This document shows positions 61,290-64,000 of a stretch of DNA of 64,000 nucleotides, piece by piece (the first letter of the stretch is position 1; each line of letters begins with the position of its first letter). Under the pieces are notes generated by a model. It ran no database searches. It saw only the letters and a program-made list of their open reading frames with translations, and was not told the origin of the DNA. This DNA comes from Pseudomonas deceptionensis (GTDB taxonomy: Bacteria > Pseudomonadota > Gammaproteobacteria > Pseudomonadales > Pseudomonadaceae), in assembly GCF_900106095.1 (NCBI RefSeq), contig NZ_FNUD01000002.1:1633501-1697500 (forward strand), given 5' to 3'. The position numbers and the translations under genes were made by a program.

Positions 61290-61493
61290 ATGGCTACTCA
61301 ATTCGCCTCACCTTTACTGCTTCGCCTTCCTAATGTCTGTGCCCAAGTGGGGCTGAGCAAATCGCAAATTTATCGGCTTATTCGGGCGGGCGAGTTTCCC
61401 GCTGGGATTTCTCTCGGAGCGAATTCTGTAGCATGGCCTTCTGAGCAAGTTAATGCTTGGGTTGCTGAAAAAATCAGTGCATCCACTCGTTAA
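61290..61493 (+). CDS. alpA: AlpA-family excisionase/transcription regulator
   Basis: 67 residues with one MerR-like helix-turn-helix: LLRLPNVCAQVGLSKSQIYR, then FPAGISLGANSVAWPSEQV. AlpA proteins from P4-like elements activate integrase expression or act as excisionase. Good GGAGAC ribosome site upstream. The 107-bp region before it, containing no gene, should hold its promoter. The likely binding targets are the integrase promoter/inverted repeat and attL. Confidence 0.9.
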   Translation: MATQFASPLLLRLPNVCAQVGLSKSQIYRLIRAGEFPAGISLGANSVAWPSEQVNAWVAEKISASTR

Positions 61494-61508
61494 TGATGGC
61501 ATACCAAT

Positions 61509-62381
61509 ATGCCAATTTCTCCCCGTACCTCTGCCATACTAGCAAGGCATGTAAAACGCTCTTGTACAAAGCCGAGAGATGTTGAGGCGGCACATATTCG
61601 TAGTGTACTACCGAACTGGTCAGACTCGGTTCGGCGCGTGCCGAACCTTGTTCTTCGTTCAGCGCTATTTAGTGCAATGGGCAAAGATCCACGCCCATAT
61701 GTGGTGCAACTTGAAATCCATTCACAAGGTGGCATCAGCATCATGTACACAGGAGTTTTGCTTGATCAGCTTGATTTGGATGTATGGGAGGCAGTGCTGC
61801 ATATTGCGCGCTTTCAGGAGCTCGGCGCTGAATGCAGGATAACAGCCTATCAACTACTGAAAGTACTCGGTAAAACTGATTCTGGGAAAAATCGTAAAGT
61901 CCTTAGTGGGCAACTTAGTCGAATTACGGCGACCGCACTACAGCTAAGAGTCGGTGACTATGCATATGAGGGAAGCCTGATTGATGAGATATATCGTGAT
62001 CACGGCGCTCGTAGTAAAAGTTATGTGATTCGACTAAATCCAAAACTCCTTAAATTATTTGAGGGCGACCAGTTCACTGATGTTGATTGGTCTATTCGTC
62101 AGGAACTGCGTGGAAAACCAATTGCGAAGTGGTTGCATGGTTTCTATGCATCCCATGCCAATCCATTTCGTTTAAAAATCGAAACTCTGCACCGACTATG
62201 TGGGAGTAGAGCCAAATCTCTAGATGACTTCAAGACGGATCTGGTCAAAGCGCTCGATTCCTTGGCACGAGCAAGCAACGCCGCAGGTCAGCCCTTCAGC
62301 TATGCAATTGAGGGTGCCTTGGTGCGAGTCAAAACTACTCCGAGCTCTTCGCAGCGTCGACATCTAGCCAATAAGTGCTGA
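61509..62381 (+). CDS. trfA: TrfA-family plasmid replication initiator
   Basis: 290 residues. Clear resemblance to the RK2 TrfA core: RRVPNLVLRSALFSA (RK2 has DTARSALF), IMYTGVLLDQLDLDVWEAVL, ITAYQLLKVLG and FRLKIETLHRLCGSRAK near residues 225-240. These form the winged-helix initiator domains that bind iterons and recruit DnaA/DnaB. The N-terminal leader of long-form TrfA is absent. It starts 15 bp after alpA, and its stop is immediately followed by a repeat array. Confidence 0.85.
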   Translation: MPISPRTSAILARHVKRSCTKPRDVEAAHIRSVLPNWSDSVRRVPNLVLRSALFSAMGKDPRPYVVQLEIHSQGGISIMYTGVLLDQLDLDVWEAVLHIARFQELGAECRITAYQLLKVLGKTDSGKNRKVLSGQLSRITATALQLRVGDYAYEGSLIDEIYRDHGARSKSYVIRLNPKLLKLFEGDQFTDVDWSIRQELRGKPIAKWLHGFYASHANPFRLKIETLHRLCGSRAKSLDDFKTDLVKALDSLARASNAAGQPFSYAIEGALVRVKTTPSSSQRRHLANKC

Positions 62382-62491
62382 TGCCGTTCCAGCGCCCGTT
62401 CGATACCGTTCTAGCACCCGTGACTACCGTTCCAGCACTCCGACAATATAGTTCTTGCCCCCCTATGGTTACCGTTCCAGCACTCCTGTAT
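62382..62491 (+). other. Iteron array, putative origin of replication
   Basis: Five repeats of pattern TRCCGTTCCAGCACYC start at 62382, 62404, 62425, 62447 and 62470. Spacings are 22, 21, 22 and 23 bp, two helical turns. Copies 1, 2, 3 and 5 are close to identical; copy 4 matches 12 of 16 positions. The array begins at the base after the trfA-like stop codon. The phasing and position are characteristic of TrfA/RepA-type origins. Confidence 0.75.
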
Positions 62492-62555
62492 CACGGTGCT
62501 GAGATCGCTCCGGAGCCCAGTAGGAATAGGCGTTGCACAGATTTTTGCAGGAGGC

Positions 62556-62590
62556 ACTAATCAGTTTTTAATCATTCTTAATCTTCAGTC
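62556..62590 (+). other. AT-rich stretch beside the iterons, possible unwinding element
   Basis: CTAATCAGTTTTTAATCATT and following bases are much richer in A/T than their surroundings and lie 65 bp after the last repeat. No consensus DnaA box was found. Confidence 0.35.
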
Positions 62591-62605
62591 CCTAAAGCGC
62601 TATTT

Positions 62606-63529
62606 CTAACGTCCGAGATAATGCGTGGACACGTCCTCACGAGAGTGTCCCAATTCTTCGACAACCGCCATGCGTGCAAAACGATCCAACTCCCAGTTAT
62701 GGGATCTGAGGTTTCCTCCTTCAATCGGTGAGCTGTTACCTGAGTAGTGGGTATAACGCTCATTGGCGAAGGCGTGACGCAGGCCATGTGAGGTAACGCC
62801 AAGCTGAACCTTGGTCAGCCCAGCTTTGGCGACAATACGGCTGTAGTGGCCCAGCGCTTGTTTCAACGACTTACTTGGATCGGAAGTGCTCGCGGTACGG
62901 CGATCTGCATAAGCCTTAGCTCTATCAATCAGCTCTCTGCGCTCAGGAGTATCGATGGGTACCGTGCGGTCCCGCCCGCCTTTCGTGCCGATGCTGACAG
63001 CCAAGTAGCTGCCCTTGTCCGCCAGGTGAGGGCGCAGCATGATCGACTCCTTTACCCTGAGACCAAACCGGAGCTGAAGCTCCACCTGAAGTGCTACACG
63101 TTCATCCAGGGCGCGTAGGTCATCCAGTTTTTGCGTCGCGCTAACTCCGTTTGCCTCCCAACTCTTGTCCTGAGTATTGATCGAAGTTCTGGCGGCCTCA
63201 TGGTTCGGGAAATAACGCTCGGTGCTCTCCACCATGCCTTCTTTGCCAATCCAGGAGGTGAATGTTCTTAGGGTGGAGAGGCGGTTTTGCAGGGTCGAGG
63301 AGGAGAGCTCCCTGCTCAGCCAGTGTCGGGTCAGCGCCTCCACATGACGGCCTTTGAGCTGACTGACACTGTCGAGCTTGTAGCCCATTTCTCTCAGATC
63401 GGTGAATGCCTGATAAAGCACGGTCGAGCGCTTGTGCTGCGTTTCATGACTGGCAATTGTCCCATCCGAGGCCTTAATGCCGTTGTGCTCTTTGAGCACG
63501 GATGCCAGTGAGGATTTCCATCCGGCCAT
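62606..63529 (-). CDS. ICE-type tyrosine recombinase (Integrase_1-like)
   Basis: 307 residues from an ATG with CAGGAG upstream (MAGWKSSLASVL). N-terminal SAM-like domain (LYQAFTDLREMGYKLDSV), then a catalytic domain with Arg in LRFGLRVKESIML, TSHGLRHAFANERY, and LGHSREDVSTHYLG with the Tyr. Different from the P4-type integrase at 59.2 kb. Its kind is common in large Pseudomonas integrative conjugative elements. It converges with the trfA-like gene. Confidence 0.88.
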   Translation of the reverse strand: MAGWKSSLASVLKEHNGIKASDGTIASHETQHKRSTVLYQAFTDLREMGYKLDSVSQLKGRHVEALTRHWLSRELSSSTLQNRLSTLRTFTSWIGKEGMVESTERYFPNHEAARTSINTQDKSWEANGVSATQKLDDLRALDERVALQVELQLRFGLRVKESIMLRPHLADKGSYLAVSIGTKGGRDRTVPIDTPERRELIDRAKAYADRRTASTSDPSKSLKQALGHYSRIVAKAGLTKVQLGVTSHGLRHAFANERYTHYSGNSSPIEGGNLRSHNWELDRFARMAVVEELGHSREDVSTHYLGR

Positions 63530-64000
63530 AACTGCTCCTGGTGTTTCTAATGAATATGTAGTTGCGCGCAGGGGGATACGTGAAAGCGAACTTGCTGCCA
63601 GTAGCACGGTTTCCCGCACACAAAGGCACCCCGGAGGGCGGACAACCCATTTTGGGTTCCGGCCAGCCTGCTGGGCTGGTTTTGCATCGTTGATACGGTC
63701 TGCGGTGTGACGAACCCTGTTGCGTCATCATCGAGCCGCGAGCAATGCTCAAAACGTGCAGCGATGAAAAGCGCGATGGGGATTGCCAGCACCCTAACTT
63801 CGCACCTGGATGCGGTTACTGCTATTTACGTAACGTGCGCTCCAGGACTCCAACCGCCCTGGTCGTGACGTGATGTGTGCCAGTGAAGCAAGTACGGTTT
63901 GCACCCACGTTCACTGTCTGCCCCCGCTGGCAGACCACACCTTGGGCGGGAAGCGCCAGGCGCTCTCAATGGATCATCACTACTGCATCAAGCTCGAACC
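63530..64000. other. Element DNA without a supported gene
   Basis: Upstream of the minus-strand recombinase. Short frames exist on both strands (for example 63547-63792 minus) but none has clear start context or a domain. A plus frame opening at 63870 and running off the window (MCASEASTV, then SMDHHYCIKLE) could be the start of a gene. Confidence 0.4.

Noticed and set aside
63477..63710. 77-codon plus-strand frame overlapping the recombinase start
   Set aside because: Overlaps the start of a better supported gene in the opposite strand.
63547..63792. 81-codon minus-strand frame upstream of the ICE-type recombinase
   Set aside because: GTG start without ribosome site, odd composition and no domain; may be a chance frame.
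59056..64000. Second copy of the tRNA-Thr 3' end as attR
   Set aside because: No match to TCTCCGGCACCA was found in this part by eye; the boundary must lie beyond the window or be diverged.

Overview
The window is a chromosomal segment of a Pseudomonas, most like the fluorescens/putida lineage. Gene order follows the P. aeruginosa PAO1 backbone as I remember it: radA, cstA-yjiX, yjiA, glyA, morA, ettA, gdhA, a Lon-like protease, fklB, the PA4570-type gene, ispB, rplU-rpmA, obgE, proB, creA, rpsT, murJ, ribF-ileS-lspA-fkpB-ispH, minor pilins, thiO, bamD, rluD-pgeF-clpB, a tRNA cluster, ndh, yacG-coaE-pilD-pilC, pilA and tRNA-Thr. The species cannot be fixed from the sequence alone. REP-like palindromes carrying GTAGCCGCTG ends recur between genes, as is usual in Pseudomonas.

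Layout. 1-11.4 kb: end of radA, CstA/YjiX pyruvate-peptide uptake genes, a COG0523 GTPase, glyA, the large MorA-type GGDEF/EAL sensor and ettA. 11.5-23.5 kb: gdhA, a chorismate-mutase-like gene, two envelope proteins (DUF4105, DUF3015), a Lon-like protease, a large lipoprotein of unknown role, a TIGR00645 membrane protein, fklB, a small gene behind a good Fur box, and yjdM. 23.5-36.8 kb: housekeeping genes, including the ribF-ileS-lspA-fkpB-ispH operon. 36.8-42.2 kb: a compact minor-pilin cluster (fimT facing pilV-pilW-pilX-pilE) without pilY1, then thiO and bamD. 42.3-47.6 kb: rluD-pgeF-clpB (clpB has a sigma-32-like promoter) and four tRNA genes, including two identical tRNA-Pro copies separated by a terminator.

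47.6-51.7 kb holds a glutamine/glutamate acid-resistance module (glsA-gadC divergent from gadB), placed next to the tRNA cluster and absent from the PAO1 order as I recall it. 51.8-58.9 kb returns to backbone: ndh, small conserved genes, yacG-coaE-pilD-pilC and pilA. pilB is missing between pilC and pilA.

From tRNA-Thr at 59.0 kb to the window end the DNA is accessory. A P4-type integrase begins 165 bp past the tRNA, preceded by a near-perfect 14-bp inverted repeat. It is followed by an AT-rich unknown gene, an AlpA-type regulator and a TrfA-family replication initiator. Directly after the trfA-like stop codon lies an array of five roughly 22-bp-phased repeats that look like iterons, then an AT-rich stretch. 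A second, unrelated tyrosine recombinase faces this module on the minus strand. The most noteworthy object here is this tRNA-linked element carrying what looks like a complete plasmid-type replicon (initiator plus iterons); its far end lies outside the window.
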